DNA from: Corynebacterium flavescens
GTDB lineage: Bacteria; Actinomycetota; Actinomycetes; Mycobacteriales; Mycobacteriaceae
DNA length: 64,000 nucleotides
Direction: 5' to 3'
NCBI RefSeq assembly: GCF_008693105.1
Contig: NZ_VXKK01000013.1
Coordinates: forward strand, 62,001 to 126,000
This document shows, in pieces, positions 8,801 to 17,008 of this stretch; within the stretch, counting starts at the first letter, position 1; the number at the start of each line of letters is the position of its first letter. The translations under genes were made by a program, and so were the position numbers. Under the pieces are notes generated by a model that had not been told where the DNA came from, searched no databases, and saw nothing but the letters and a program-made list of their open reading frames with translations.

Positions 8801-11800
8801 CCTGGCCGCCGTTCTTGGCCCACCAACGAGCCTGGGCGGCGACGGTAGCGCCGGCGCCACGGAACTCGGCGGCGTCATAGGTGTCCTGACCCAGGGCGAG
8901 GCGGGCGAGCTTCTCGCGGGCGGTGGCCCAGGAGTCGTCGAAAAGCACTGCCTTGGCAGCGTCGAAGGTCGGGGAAACCAGCTTGAGCCAGCCGGTGCCC
9001 AACTCGGCCTCGACAGTCTCGATGGCGGAGTTATCGGGGACGATGGCCTCCGCAGGCTCCGGGAGGTAGCCCAGCTGATCAAGGACCTGGCGGGCGGCGG
9101 TAGCCAGCACGCCATTCTCGCCGGTGACGGTATCGGCATAGGCGTCCAGCGCCGCGGAATCAACCACGCCGCCGCCTGCGGAAGAACCGGAGGACATGGA
9201 CACCGAGGTGCCATGGGCGGCTGCAACGGCCGCGATGGCGGCGTCGACCAGATCGTTGGCCGCGGCCTTCGAGGTCGCCGAAGTCGGCACGGTGCTCAGG
9301 CTACCGCCACGGACGGAATCCTCCTCGCGCGAGCCCAAGAGGATCTCAGCCTCGACGTGAGGGACCCACGATGCAGGCAGGCTCCAGGCGCCGGTGACGC
9401 GCTCGGCAACGAAGGCGGGCTTGAGGCCGGCCGCGCCGAGCAGCTGGCGCAGGCGGGCCGAGATGGCCTCGCCGAGGACGCCGCCAAAGGGCGTGTAGCC
9501 AGGTGCAGCGGTGGAAACCTTCTCGCGCAGGGAAGCCACGTCCGCGTCGGCGGCGCCATCGATGGCAGGCACGCCGATTTCTGCGGACATATCCATGAGC
9601 AGCTGGTTACGGCGCGAGGAGACGCCGTTGGTCAGCTCCTCGACGGTGTCAGAATCATTGATCTGATCGACACGGATCTTGTTCTGGAAGGCGAAGAGCA
9701 CCATGATGGCCTGTGCTGCGCCGAACTTGAGCTCGGGCGCGTCGGCGCCGCTGGAGGCTCCAGCAGCGGGTGCGGGTGTCGCAGCGGGGGCTGCGGCAGG
9801 CTGAGCGGGAGCTGCGGCGGGCTGCGCTGCGGCTGCGCTTGGCGATGCCGCCTCGGCGGTGTCCGCCGCATCCTCAGCGGCTTCCGGTGCGGCGGGAGCG
9901 GCCTGGACGTCTTCGAGCATGACCTGGTCTTGGTCGCGCTCGACGTTGTAGACAGACAGGTCCACGCCGGCCACGGCCATGGAGCGCTTGGCCAGGTTGG
10001 TCAGGGTAGGAGCAGAAGCGAGGCCGACCTCGATAATCTGGTCCACCTTTTCAAAGAGCAGTTCCTGGGTCTCAATCCAGCGCACTGGGGAAGCGAACTG
10101 CCAGGAGAGCAGTTCGATGAGCAGCAGGCGAGCCAGCTCCTGATCGCTCAGGCTGGAGGCATCGAGGCCATCGAGGCGCCCGGAAGGAGCGAGCGGCGCG
10201 ACGAGGTCGACGAACTCCTGGGTGAGCTCGAAAGGACGGGCCACGAGGTTGGGCACGTAGCGGCCAACGAGGGCGTCGAGGTCAAGCTCGGCGGGCAGCA
10301 ACTCGTCGAGCTTTGCGGCGAAGGCGGGGACGCCATCACGTAGCACGCGGGAGTGGAAGGGCACGTCGATGCCCGGAACCATGACGGCGGCGCGCTCGCG
10401 GATGGAGTTGGCGCGCTTGACCAGCTCGCGCAGGCCAGCCTTGGTGCCAGCAATGGAGTACTGCTGACCACGGATGTTGTAGTTGACGATCTCGAGGAAC
10501 TCGCCGGTCTCTGTCGCGATGCCGTCGACGTAGCCGTCAACCTCATCGGAGGACACCCCGATCATGTTCGGACGCAGGGCGGCCATGGCGTAATCGGAAT
10601 TGCCCTCTGCGTCGCGCGGCACGAGGGTGCCCATGGCGGAACCGCGGGAGTAGACAATGTCGATGACGGCTTCAAGGTCGAAGATGTTGGCCAGGGAAGC
10701 CAGTGCGGTGTACTCGCCCAAGGAGTGGCCGGCGTACATCGAGCCAGCGGCGAGGGCATTAGCCTCGCGCAGGCGCTCGGTCTGCGCGTAGGCGACCACT
10801 GCGAGGGCAACCTGGGTGAACTGCGTCAGGTGCAGCACGCCCTGGGGGTGCTTGAAGGTCGTGCCGCGGACGGTGACCTCGGTGGGGTTGTCATCGATGA
10901 CCTGCTGGATACTAAAGCCCAGCGCGGTGCGGGTGTGCTGATCGGCGCGGCGCCAGATCTCGCGGGCAGCCGGGGAGGCATCGCGGTCGCCGCGGCCCAT
11001 TCCCTCGGACTGGATGCCCTGGCCCGGATAAACATAGGCGGTGCGGGGCTGCGCCAGGAGAGCCTGGCCGCGGGAGACTACCTCGCCGTTGATGCGGCAG
11101 GTGACCTCGAGGGCGGCGTGGATGCCGGCGCGGCCGACGCGCTCGACGGTGATTTCCACCTCGTCATCGAGCTGAACCATGCCGTACATGGAGTAGGTCC
11201 AGCCGGTGACGGTGCCGTGCTTGCCTGCGAGGTGCTCGGCGGTGGCGGAGAGCCACATGCCGTGCACGAGCGGGGCCTTAAGGTTAACCAGCTGCGCCGC
11301 GTTATAAGAGGTGTGGATGGGGTTGTAGTCGCCCGAAACCAGCGCGAAGGGCGTCATGTCCTGCGGGGCGGTGACCACGGCGCGGTCCACGAAGGAGCGC
11401 GGGGTGGCAGTGACCTGTGCGGAAAGCTCGCCGCCGCCCCACTCAGGGGCAGGAACTGGCATATCGGTGCCGGTGGCGCGGCCGCGGATGGCGAAGCGCT
11501 GCATCTGGGTGGCCACGATTTCCTGGGAATCATGATCGCGCAGCTCCAGCTCGACGGTGACGATGCGCCCAGAGACGGACTCGTCGATGGAGGTGCACTT
11601 GGAGGTCACGTCGATGGTGCGGCCATTTGCCAGCTCGTCTAGCGGAATGCGCAGGTCCACCAGGTGATCGAGGTGCACGGCGTTGAGCAGGCCCTCGATG
11701 ACGGGGTAGCCGTCCGCCAGCTTGCCGGAGCCGAGAGCCGTGTAGATGGCCGGCCAGCAAGGGCCGACGAGCACGTCGGGAGTGCCTGGCTTGACGGAGC

Positions 11801-14800
11801 CGAGCGCGGCGCCGGTGACGTTGGTGTGTGCCTGCAGCAGGGAAGCCGGCAGGGTGAAGGAGTAATGAGCCACGCCGAAGGGAGCGTCAGCGGATTCGCT
11901 ACCGGGCTCGATGCGCGGCATCTCGGTGATTTCGTCACCCTGCTCAGAGATGGAGCCCACGCCGGCCAAGCCCTCGAGGAGGGCGAAGACGGAGGCGGGC
12001 AGGCGCTCCTCGGAGACAACGGGCGAGCCGCCGGTGGCCACGTCTGCGGGCAGGTCGAGAGGGACGGTGACCTGTTTGACGTAGAAGGGGCGCTGCTCGG
12101 AGGGGAGATCGTCCCAGTAGGAATCCGAGTTGATGCGGATCTCCCAGTTGCCCTGGTCATCCTGACCCAGCTCGTAGGCCTCCGGGCTCATCTCGTGAGC
12201 GGGGTTGGCCATGAGGTGGCCGTGCCAGACAATCGTCGGCGCGGCCTTGATGAACTCAGCGGCGCTGGTGGCGGACTCGAGGCGGCTGAAGATCTCGGTG
12301 GCCTCGTGGTCTTGTGCCAGGGTCTCGGTGGCGGCGGATTCGAAGCGGGCGAGCAGATCGGCGACCGGCTCGTTCTTCTTGGTGATGCCTGCCACGGCTA
12401 CTGGGCCAGGAATGATACGGACCTCGTCGGCGCTGTAGCGCTCGTCCTGGGCCTGCCACAGGGTGTCCTTGCCAAACCACACCTTGAGGTCGCCGTCGAT
12501 GGCGGGAACCCACGGCATGGGCTTGACGTGCTTGTAGTGTAGGGAAATCCACCATGCGGCATCGCGGGGGATGACGGTGGTGGTTGTGGCCTGCGGGTAG
12601 GCGGCCACGAGCTTGGCGGTGGCTGCCGGGGCGTCGTGGACTTCGGAGATCTCCGGGAAGAGGGTCTCAATCTGGCCGTGATCGGCGTCGTTGAGGCGGG
12701 CCTCGATGCGGTGGAGCAGATCGAAGAAGCGGTCATCCCAGGTGGGATCGACGAAGGGATAAGCAAGCTCCACGAAGCGCTCGAGCCACTGCGCGTAGGT
12801 CATGGACTCGACGTCGCCGAAGTAGGGCTTAGAGGTCTTGGCCAGGGCGGCGATGATGTCATCGCGGCGCTCCTGGTAGTCCTCCAAAGGCAGCGAGGTG
12901 ATGAGGCGCGAGGCCTGCGCGAAGGAGTTATCCAGGTCGTGGATATCCGCCAGCAGGTGGGACTGGGAGGAGGCCACACCGTGCGTTCCGGTGCCGCGGC
13001 CGACCCAGCCGTCGTTGTCCTCGAGCTTGACGCCGGGGGTGTTGACCAGCAGATCCTTGACCGAGTCGGTGGCCTTGGCCTCCTTGGTGGCCATGGCTAC
13101 GGTGCCGATAAAGACGGCGTCGACAGGCATGGCGGGCAGGTCATACTTCTGGGACCAGGAACCGGTCAGGTAGGTCGCGGCGCGCTCGGGCGAGTAGATG
13201 CCGCCGCCGACTGCCAGAAGGGCGTTGGGGTGATTGCGCACCTCGGCGTAGGTCTCGAGGAGCATGTCATCGAGGTTGACCCAGGAGTGGTGACCGCCGG
13301 CGTGGCCGTCCTCGACCTGGAGAACGATCTGGTCCTGCGGGTTGGCCGCGGCGATCTTTAGTGCATCGCGGATCTGCTTGGCAGTGCCAGGCTTGAAGGT
13401 GATGTAGGGGAAGCCATCGGAGTGCAGCTGCGCGATGAGCTCGGTCGCCTCCTCAACCTCAGGGATGCCGGCGGAGATGCACACGCCGTTGAAGGAGGCG
13501 CCGGCCGCACGGGCCTTGGGCACGATGCGGGCCTGGCCGAACTGCAGGTTCCACAGGAAGCGGTCGAAGAACATGGTGTTGAACTGCGCGGTGCGACCCG
13601 GCTTCAACAGGGACTCCATGACCTGACGGTGGTGGTTGAATACCTCGTCCGAGTACATGCCGCCGCCGGCCATCTCGGTCCAGTAGCCGGCGTTGGCCGC
13701 TGCGGCCACGATCTCGCCGTCCGCAGAGGTCGGCGTCATGCCGCCGAGCATGATGGGGGACAGGCCCGTGAGATCGGAGAAGCGGGTCTGCGTGTAGGTC
13801 TGACCATCAGGCAAGCGGACCAGGCGCGGGGCGAAGTCGGCGTAGTTGACAGCCTTGGGCAGGGAGTTGCCCGGGGTGGCCAGGCCGTCGCGCTGCTGCG
13901 GGGTGGCGGCGAGCACGGAGACCTTGCCGGTGCCATTGACCAGCGGGGCGGTGAGCTTTGCTAGGCCCGCATCCAGGAAGACGAGGCTGTCGGCCTCGAG
14001 GGAGGCGACGGCGGCCGGCCAATCGTGCGGCTCGACAAGGATGGCCTCGGCCAAGCGCTGCGCCGTGGAACTATCGACGCCGCATTCCTGCGCGAGCTGC
14101 GCGGTACGTGCAGCTGCGGGGCGCAGGCTGGGGTGGTGGAAGGGCAGGGCCACGGGCAGCTCGTCGAAGACGGCGAGGATCTCGTCGCCACCGATGGTGC
14201 GGTTCTCAAGGCTGTCGTTGAATGCGTCAACGGCGCCTTGGAGTGCCGTGCGAGTGGACTCGAGGCTCTCGGGGGCGCCGGAGATGACAAAGTGGCGGCG
14301 GCCGTTGATGACGGCGATGGTGGCATCCCCGCGCAGCGCTTGCTCGATGAACGGGCGGTCGATGCCGCGGATGGAGAGCATGTGCGAGCGGGAATCGGAT
14401 CCCTCCTGTGCGGAGGCTGCGGTGCCCATCAACACGGCGATGGTGAGGGCTTGCTTCTGATCCTCGAGCGCCGCAACGCCGAGGATGCCCTGCGAATGCC
14501 CGATGGCTTCCTTCGGGTCGAGCCCGAGGCTGCGGAGGTGGTCGATGGCTGCGATCTGTCCCAGCACGATTCCAGGGATGGAAACGGCGGGGTAGACATC
14601 TATGTCTGCGGGCTTGGCGGAGGCCCCTTCGGCCCCGTTAGTGCCCTCGGCGCCAGCTGAAATGAGTTCTTCGAGGCGCTCAATGGCGCCGGGGCAGGTG
14701 GAGGCGATGAGTCTAGCGGCCGGCCCGGTGGCGGCGCGGACTTCGCTTAAGAGTTCGCGCAGCTTTTGGGCGGTGGCAGGCGCCTGGCCGGCCAAGGAGA

Positions 14801-14879
14801 TGGCCTCCTGCCAGCGCGAGCCTTGGCCGGCGAAAAGAATTGCGGGGTTGTGCAAAGAATGCAACGGAGTCAAAGACAT
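5820..14879 (-). CDS. fas: type I fatty acid synthase (single polypeptide FAS-I)
   Basis: This 3019-residue enzyme builds C16-C18 acyl-CoA from acetyl- and malonyl-CoA in the cytoplasm. Domains in order: acetyltransferase (GHSQG, Ser129), FMN enoyl reductase (MLGGMTPTS from residue 377), hot-dog dehydratase (HGMWLSA, His1206), malonyl/palmitoyl transferase (GHSLGEY, Ser1386), an Ala/Pro linker near 1660-1720, acyl carrier domain (GVSSRRNQ, Ser1754 by alignment to fungal ACP), ketoreductase (VALVTGAAPGSIA near 2045) and ketosynthase (IGACATAAVS, Cys2656; KHDTSTNANDP; LTGHSKGGAA). All catalytic motifs are intact. No phosphopantetheinyl transferase domain is seen, so AcpS must act from elsewhere. 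The 239-base upstream gap is likely to hold its promoter; an AGAGGG lies just before the ATG. Confidence 0.97.
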   Translation of the reverse strand: MSLTPLHSLHNPAILFAGQGSRWQEAISLAGQAPATAQKLRELLSEVRAATGPAARLIASTCPGAIERLEELISAGAEGTNGAEGASAKPADIDVYPAVSIPGIVLGQIAAIDHLRSLGLDPKEAIGHSQGILGVAALEDQKQALTIAVLMGTAASAQEGSDSRSHMLSIRGIDRPFIEQALRGDATIAVINGRRHFVISGAPESLESTRTALQGAVDAFNDSLENRTIGGDEILAVFDELPVALPFHHPSLRPAAARTAQLAQECGVDSSTAQRLAEAILVEPHDWPAAVASLEADSLVFLDAGLAKLTAPLVNGTGKVSVLAATPQQRDGLATPGNSLPKAVNYADFAPRLVRLPDGQTYTQTRFSDLTGLSPIMLGGMTPTSADGEIVAAAANAGYWTEMAGGGMYSDEVFNHHRQVMESLLKPGRTAQFNTMFFDRFLWNLQFGQARIVPKARAAGASFNGVCISAGIPEVEEATELIAQLHSDGFPYITFKPGTAKQIRDALKIAAANPQDQIVLQVEDGHAGGHHSWVNLDDMLLETYAEVRNHPNALLAVGGGIYSPERAATYLTGSWSQKYDLPAMPVDAVFIGTVAMATKEAKATDSVKDLLVNTPGVKLEDNDGWVGRGTGTHGVASSQSHLLADIHDLDNSFAQASRLITSLPLEDYQERRDDIIAALAKTSKPYFGDVESMTYAQWLERFVELAYPFVDPTWDDRFFDLLHRIEARLNDADHGQIETLFPEISEVHDAPAATAKLVAAYPQATTTTVIPRDAAWWISLHYKHVKPMPWVPAIDGDLKVWFGKDTLWQAQDERYSADEVRIIPGPVAVAGITKKNEPVADLLARFESAATETLAQDHEATEIFSRLESATSAAEFIKAAPTIVWHGHLMANPAHEMSPEAYELGQDDQGNWEIRINSDSYWDDLPSEQRPFYVKQVTVPLDLPADVATGGSPVVSEERLPASVFALLEGLAGVGSISEQGDEITEMPRIEPGSESADAPFGVAHYSFTLPASLLQAHTNVTGAALGSVKPGTPDVLVGPCWPAIYTALGSGKLADGYPVIEGLLNAVHLDHLVDLRIPLDELANGRTIDVTSKCTSIDESVSGRIVTVELELRDHDSQEIVATQMQRFAIRGRATGTDMPVPAPEWGGGELSAQVTATPRSFVDRAVVTAPQDMTPFALVSGDYNPIHTSYNAAQLVNLKAPLVHGMWLSATAEHLAGKHGTVTGWTYSMYGMVQLDDEVEITVERVGRAGIHAALEVTCRINGEVVSRGQALLAQPRTAYVYPGQGIQSEGMGRGDRDASPAAREIWRRADQHTRTALGFSIQQVIDDNPTEVTVRGTTFKHPQGVLHLTQFTQVALAVVAYAQTERLREANALAAGSMYAGHSLGEYTALASLANIFDLEAVIDIVYSRGSAMGTLVPRDAEGNSDYAMAALRPNMIGVSSDEVDGYVDGIATETGEFLEIVNYNIRGQQYSIAGTKAGLRELVKRANSIRERAAVMVPGIDVPFHSRVLRDGVPAFAAKLDELLPAELDLDALVGRYVPNLVARPFELTQEFVDLVAPLAPSGRLDGLDASSLSDQELARLLLIELLSWQFASPVRWIETQELLFEKVDQIIEVGLASAPTLTNLAKRSMAVAGVDLSVYNVERDQDQVMLEDVQAAPAAPEAAEDAADTAEAASPSAAAAQPAAAPAQPAAAPAATPAPAAGASSGADAPELKFGAAQAIMVLFAFQNKIRVDQINDSDTVEELTNGVSSRRNQLLMDMSAEIGVPAIDGAADADVASLREKVSTAAPGYTPFGGVLGEAISARLRQLLGAAGLKPAFVAERVTGAWSLPASWVPHVEAEILLGSREEDSVRGGSLSTVPTSATSKAAANDLVDAAIAAVAAAHGTSVSMSSGSSAGGGVVDSAALDAYADTVTGENGVLATAARQVLDQLGYLPEPAEAIVPDNSAIETVEAELGTGWLKLVSPTFDAAKAVLFDDSWATAREKLARLALGQDTYDAAEFRGAGATVAAQARWWAKNGGQGDLATVAAEAESDFNGEFRGEVALVTGAAPGSIATALVERLLEAGATVVMTASRVTQARKEFARKLYAAHGAQGSALWLVPANLSSYRDVDALIDWIGTEQRESVGNEVKILKPALTPTVAYPFAAPSVSGSLADAGSATENQARLLLWSLERTIAGLSRLAQEAVDTRCHIVLPGSPNRGTFGGDGAYGEVKAALDAILNKWHVEAGWPAGVTLAQAKIGWVAGTHLMGGNDVLVPAAQAAGIHVWSPEEISSELIGLASPSSRAAAEKSPVEADLTGGLEGVSLTALAAQTQADQAGAGAGAEAATAADSAAPATISALPNPPRAEQPGFGPDEKISEVTTDLDDMVVIAGIGEVSSWGSGRTRFEAEYGLQHDGAVELTAAGVLELAWMTGLITWAEDPHPGWFDAEGTEVAEEDIYDRFRDEVVARAGIRTLSDKFHLVDQGSIDLTTVFLDRDITFTVASEGEARDIEVADPEFTTVREVDGEWEVTRLKGATAKVPRKATLTRTVAAQMPDNFDAAKWGIPEHMLDSLDRMAVWNLVTAIDAFTQAGFSPAELLRSIHPAQVATTQGTGIGGMESLYKVFVTRFLGEERPSDILQESLPNVIAAHTMQSLVGGYGSMIHPIGACATAAVSIEEGVDKIALGKADVVIAGGIDDVQVESLTGFGDMNATAETAAMTAKGIDERFISRANDRRRGGFLEGEGGGTVLLVRGSVAADMGLPVLAVVAHAASYGDGAHTSIPAPGLGALGAGRGRTNSRLAKSLRGLGLHPNDVSVLSKHDTSTNANDPNESELHSILWPAIGRDADEPMFVISQKTLTGHSKGGAALFQTGGLVDVFRTGIVPPNVALDCVDPLIEPKARNLVWLRSALSVGTVRAAALTSLGFGHVGALVVYAHPGVFETAVAQQRGADAATQWRARAEERLAAGHTHFENGMLGREPLFEVIEGRRLPEGGTGEIPGYGTVSAAKAAEVALLLDESVRLDESGVFPRV

Positions 14880-15118
14880 TGTCCCTCTTTTGTCCTCGGT
14901 GTTTCATAAAGGAAGAGTGCTTAGTTTCCGGGCAGGAAGTAAACACATTCACGCCACGGTAGCCTACTGCCACGTAGGTTTAGGGTTCCGACTTATCAAA
15001 TGTGAGCTTTTTCTCATGTTTTTTCTGAGGAGGAAAAATCACTGTCGATTCTCGGATGCGCGCTGGCAGGAGAGGGACCCGCCAGCGCGCAGGGACAGTC
15101 AGGGCCTTAGCCGCGGCT

Positions 15119-16834
15119 TTAATTCCCGTTCTTCTTGAGCAGCTCAAGGAGCTGTTCTTGCACCTCGCGGCGCCTAATCTTGCCCAGCTGATCCTTGGCC
15201 AATTCCTCGAAGTGGTAGAAGGTGCGCGGCACCTTGTACCGGGTCAGGCGCGTGCGGGCGAATTCCTTCATGCCCTCGGGATCGAGCGCCGCGCCGTCAC
15301 GCAACACGAGGCAGGCGACGACGTCCTCCGAACCATCCGAACGCGGCTGCCCGACGACGGCGGCGTCAACAACGTCGGGGTGAGCGAGCAGGGTCTCCTC
15401 CACCTCGGCGGGATAGACGTTAAATCCGCCGGTGATGACCATTTCCTTGATGCGGGAGACGATCTTGATGAATCCGTCCGGCTCCATGACAGCCATGTCC
15501 CCGGTGCGGTACCAACCATCGTGAAAGGACTCCGCGGTGGCCTGCGGGTTATTGAAGTAGCCGCGGAAGACCTGGGGTCCGCGCGCGAGCAACTCGCCCG
15601 GGGTGCCATCAGGCTGAGTCTCGTCGAGGTTCTCCGGGTTGCCGATGCGAATGTCTGTATCGGGGAAGGGGAGACCGATGTATCCGGGGCGCCGATTCTT
15701 ATTCATGGGGTTGCCGGTCAGAACCGGCGAGGTCTCGGTGAGGCCATAGCCTTCGACGAGCAGACCCCTGGTGAGGTTCTCCCATTCCTCGACCGTCTCC
15801 GTGGGCAGCGCTGCAGCTCCGGAGAGCGCATTGTTGATGCCGGAGATGCTGATATTCTTCTCCCGCGCGGCGGCAATGATCTTGGAGTATAGGGTGGGGA
15901 CTCCTGGCAGCCAGGTAGGAGTGTGCTTCTTCATGATGTCCATGATGAGCGGGATCTTCGGCGCCGGGGTGAGGACGAGTTCGCCACCGATATAGACGCC
16001 TAGTGCGGCGATAAGAGTGAGGCCATAGGCGTGGAACATCGGCAAAGCTGCCAACATGCGCTCGGGCTTCTTGCCAAGGCCGGGGACCCAGGCCTCGCCC
16101 ATCTTGACGTTGGAGGCGATGTTGCCGTGCGTGAGCTCTGCGCCCTTGGGCTTGCCGGTGGTGCCGGAGGTATAGAGGATGACCGCGAGGCTCTCGGGGC
16201 TTAAGGAGCCGTCATCCCGGAGGTTAGAGCCATCCCCACCGATGGCCGAGCCGATAAGCGTGCTCCAGGGCACGGTGTTGGGGGCTGGGGAGGTCAGCTG
16301 GTTGCGCTTCTCGGTGATGGGGGGCAGGGGGATGCGCAGCAGCAGCTGTTGTGCGCGCGGCATGGCCTCGGTCATGTTGACGGAGACGATGGTTTCAAGA
16401 GAGGTGGTCTCCCGCAGCTCCTCGAAGACCTCGGAGGCGTTGTCCCAGACAATGGCCACTCGTGCCTTGTGGTCCTGGAATAGCTCCTCGAGCTCATGGG
16501 CGGTGTAGAGCGGGTTGTGTTCGACGACGGTCGCTCCCAGCTTCAAGATCGCATAAAAGGCCGCGATATGCTGCGGGCAGTTGGGCAGGGCGATAGCCAC
16601 GCGGTCACCGGGGCGGATGCCGAAGGCCTTGAGCCCTGCGGCTGCCGCTCGGACCTGAGCGTCGAGATCTTTGTAGGTTTGGGTACGGCCGAAGAACCAG
16701 GTGGCGGGCCAGGCGGCGTGTTGGGAGAGGTTCTCGTTATACATGTCGACCAGAGTGAGGTCGCCGTAGTCGAGAGTGGCAGGGGTCCACTCCGCGTATT
16801 GCTGCAGCCAGGCCTTTGTCTCATAAGCGGACAT
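15119..16834 (-). CDS. long-chain fatty acid-CoA ligase (FadD-type), copy 1
   Basis: A 571-residue ANL-superfamily ligase that activates fatty acids with ATP and CoA. Visible motifs: the P-loop YTSGTTGKPKGAELTHGN, GYGLTETSP, the YRTGDMAVM hinge region, and the C-terminal GKIRRREVQ with the catalytic lysine. I placed the start at ATG 16834 (MSAYETK), because it aligns with the neighbouring paralogue and has AGGAG about 10 bases upstream; an ATG at 16867 would add 11 unrelated residues. The gene is a close tandem duplicate of 17009-18721. Placement downstream of the synthase promoter region suggests a role in acyl chain handling. Confidence 0.92.
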   Translation of the reverse strand: MSAYETKAWLQQYAEWTPATLDYGDLTLVDMYNENLSQHAAWPATWFFGRTQTYKDLDAQVRAAAAGLKAFGIRPGDRVAIALPNCPQHIAAFYAILKLGATVVEHNPLYTAHELEELFQDHKARVAIVWDNASEVFEELRETTSLETIVSVNMTEAMPRAQQLLLRIPLPPITEKRNQLTSPAPNTVPWSTLIGSAIGGDGSNLRDDGSLSPESLAVILYTSGTTGKPKGAELTHGNIASNVKMGEAWVPGLGKKPERMLAALPMFHAYGLTLIAALGVYIGGELVLTPAPKIPLIMDIMKKHTPTWLPGVPTLYSKIIAAAREKNISISGINNALSGAAALPTETVEEWENLTRGLLVEGYGLTETSPVLTGNPMNKNRRPGYIGLPFPDTDIRIGNPENLDETQPDGTPGELLARGPQVFRGYFNNPQATAESFHDGWYRTGDMAVMEPDGFIKIVSRIKEMVITGGFNVYPAEVEETLLAHPDVVDAAVVGQPRSDGSEDVVACLVLRDGAALDPEGMKEFARTRLTRYKVPRTFYHFEELAKDQLGKIRRREVQEQLLELLKKNGN

Positions 16835-16885
16835 GATGGGAAGGTCTCCTTTTGTTGGCAGGTGCACTAATAAGTGTTTTTGCTG

Positions 16886-16919
16886 CTTAGTACTAAGCGC
16901 TTCAGTACTAAGTACTTAG
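16886..16919. promoter_or_regulatory. operator-like cluster of AGTACTAAG repeats upstream of fadD copy 1
   Basis: A perfect 12-base palindrome, CTTAGTACTAAG (16886-16897), is followed 6 bases later by AGTACTAAGTACTTAG (16904-16919), giving three overlapping copies of the same half-site. It lies about 50-85 bases before the start of fadD copy 1, where a promoter is expected. The pattern fits a dimeric repressor, possibly of the TetR type; which one is not known. Confidence 0.6.
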
Positions 16920-17008
16920 GCGTCAACAATATCTGCCTGATGTGAGTTTGACCACTTTCTAGCTTTAGGGGTTGAGAGACGGCCGCTTCTCACACCCCTT
17001 GGTTCGAG

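Noticed and set aside
6108..10343. A 1411-codon open frame on the plus strand opposite the fatty acid synthase gene, and several other long antisense frames
   Set aside because: It mirrors a high-GC coding gene; the product is His/Gly/Arg-rich without domains, and the minus-strand synthase has every expected motif.
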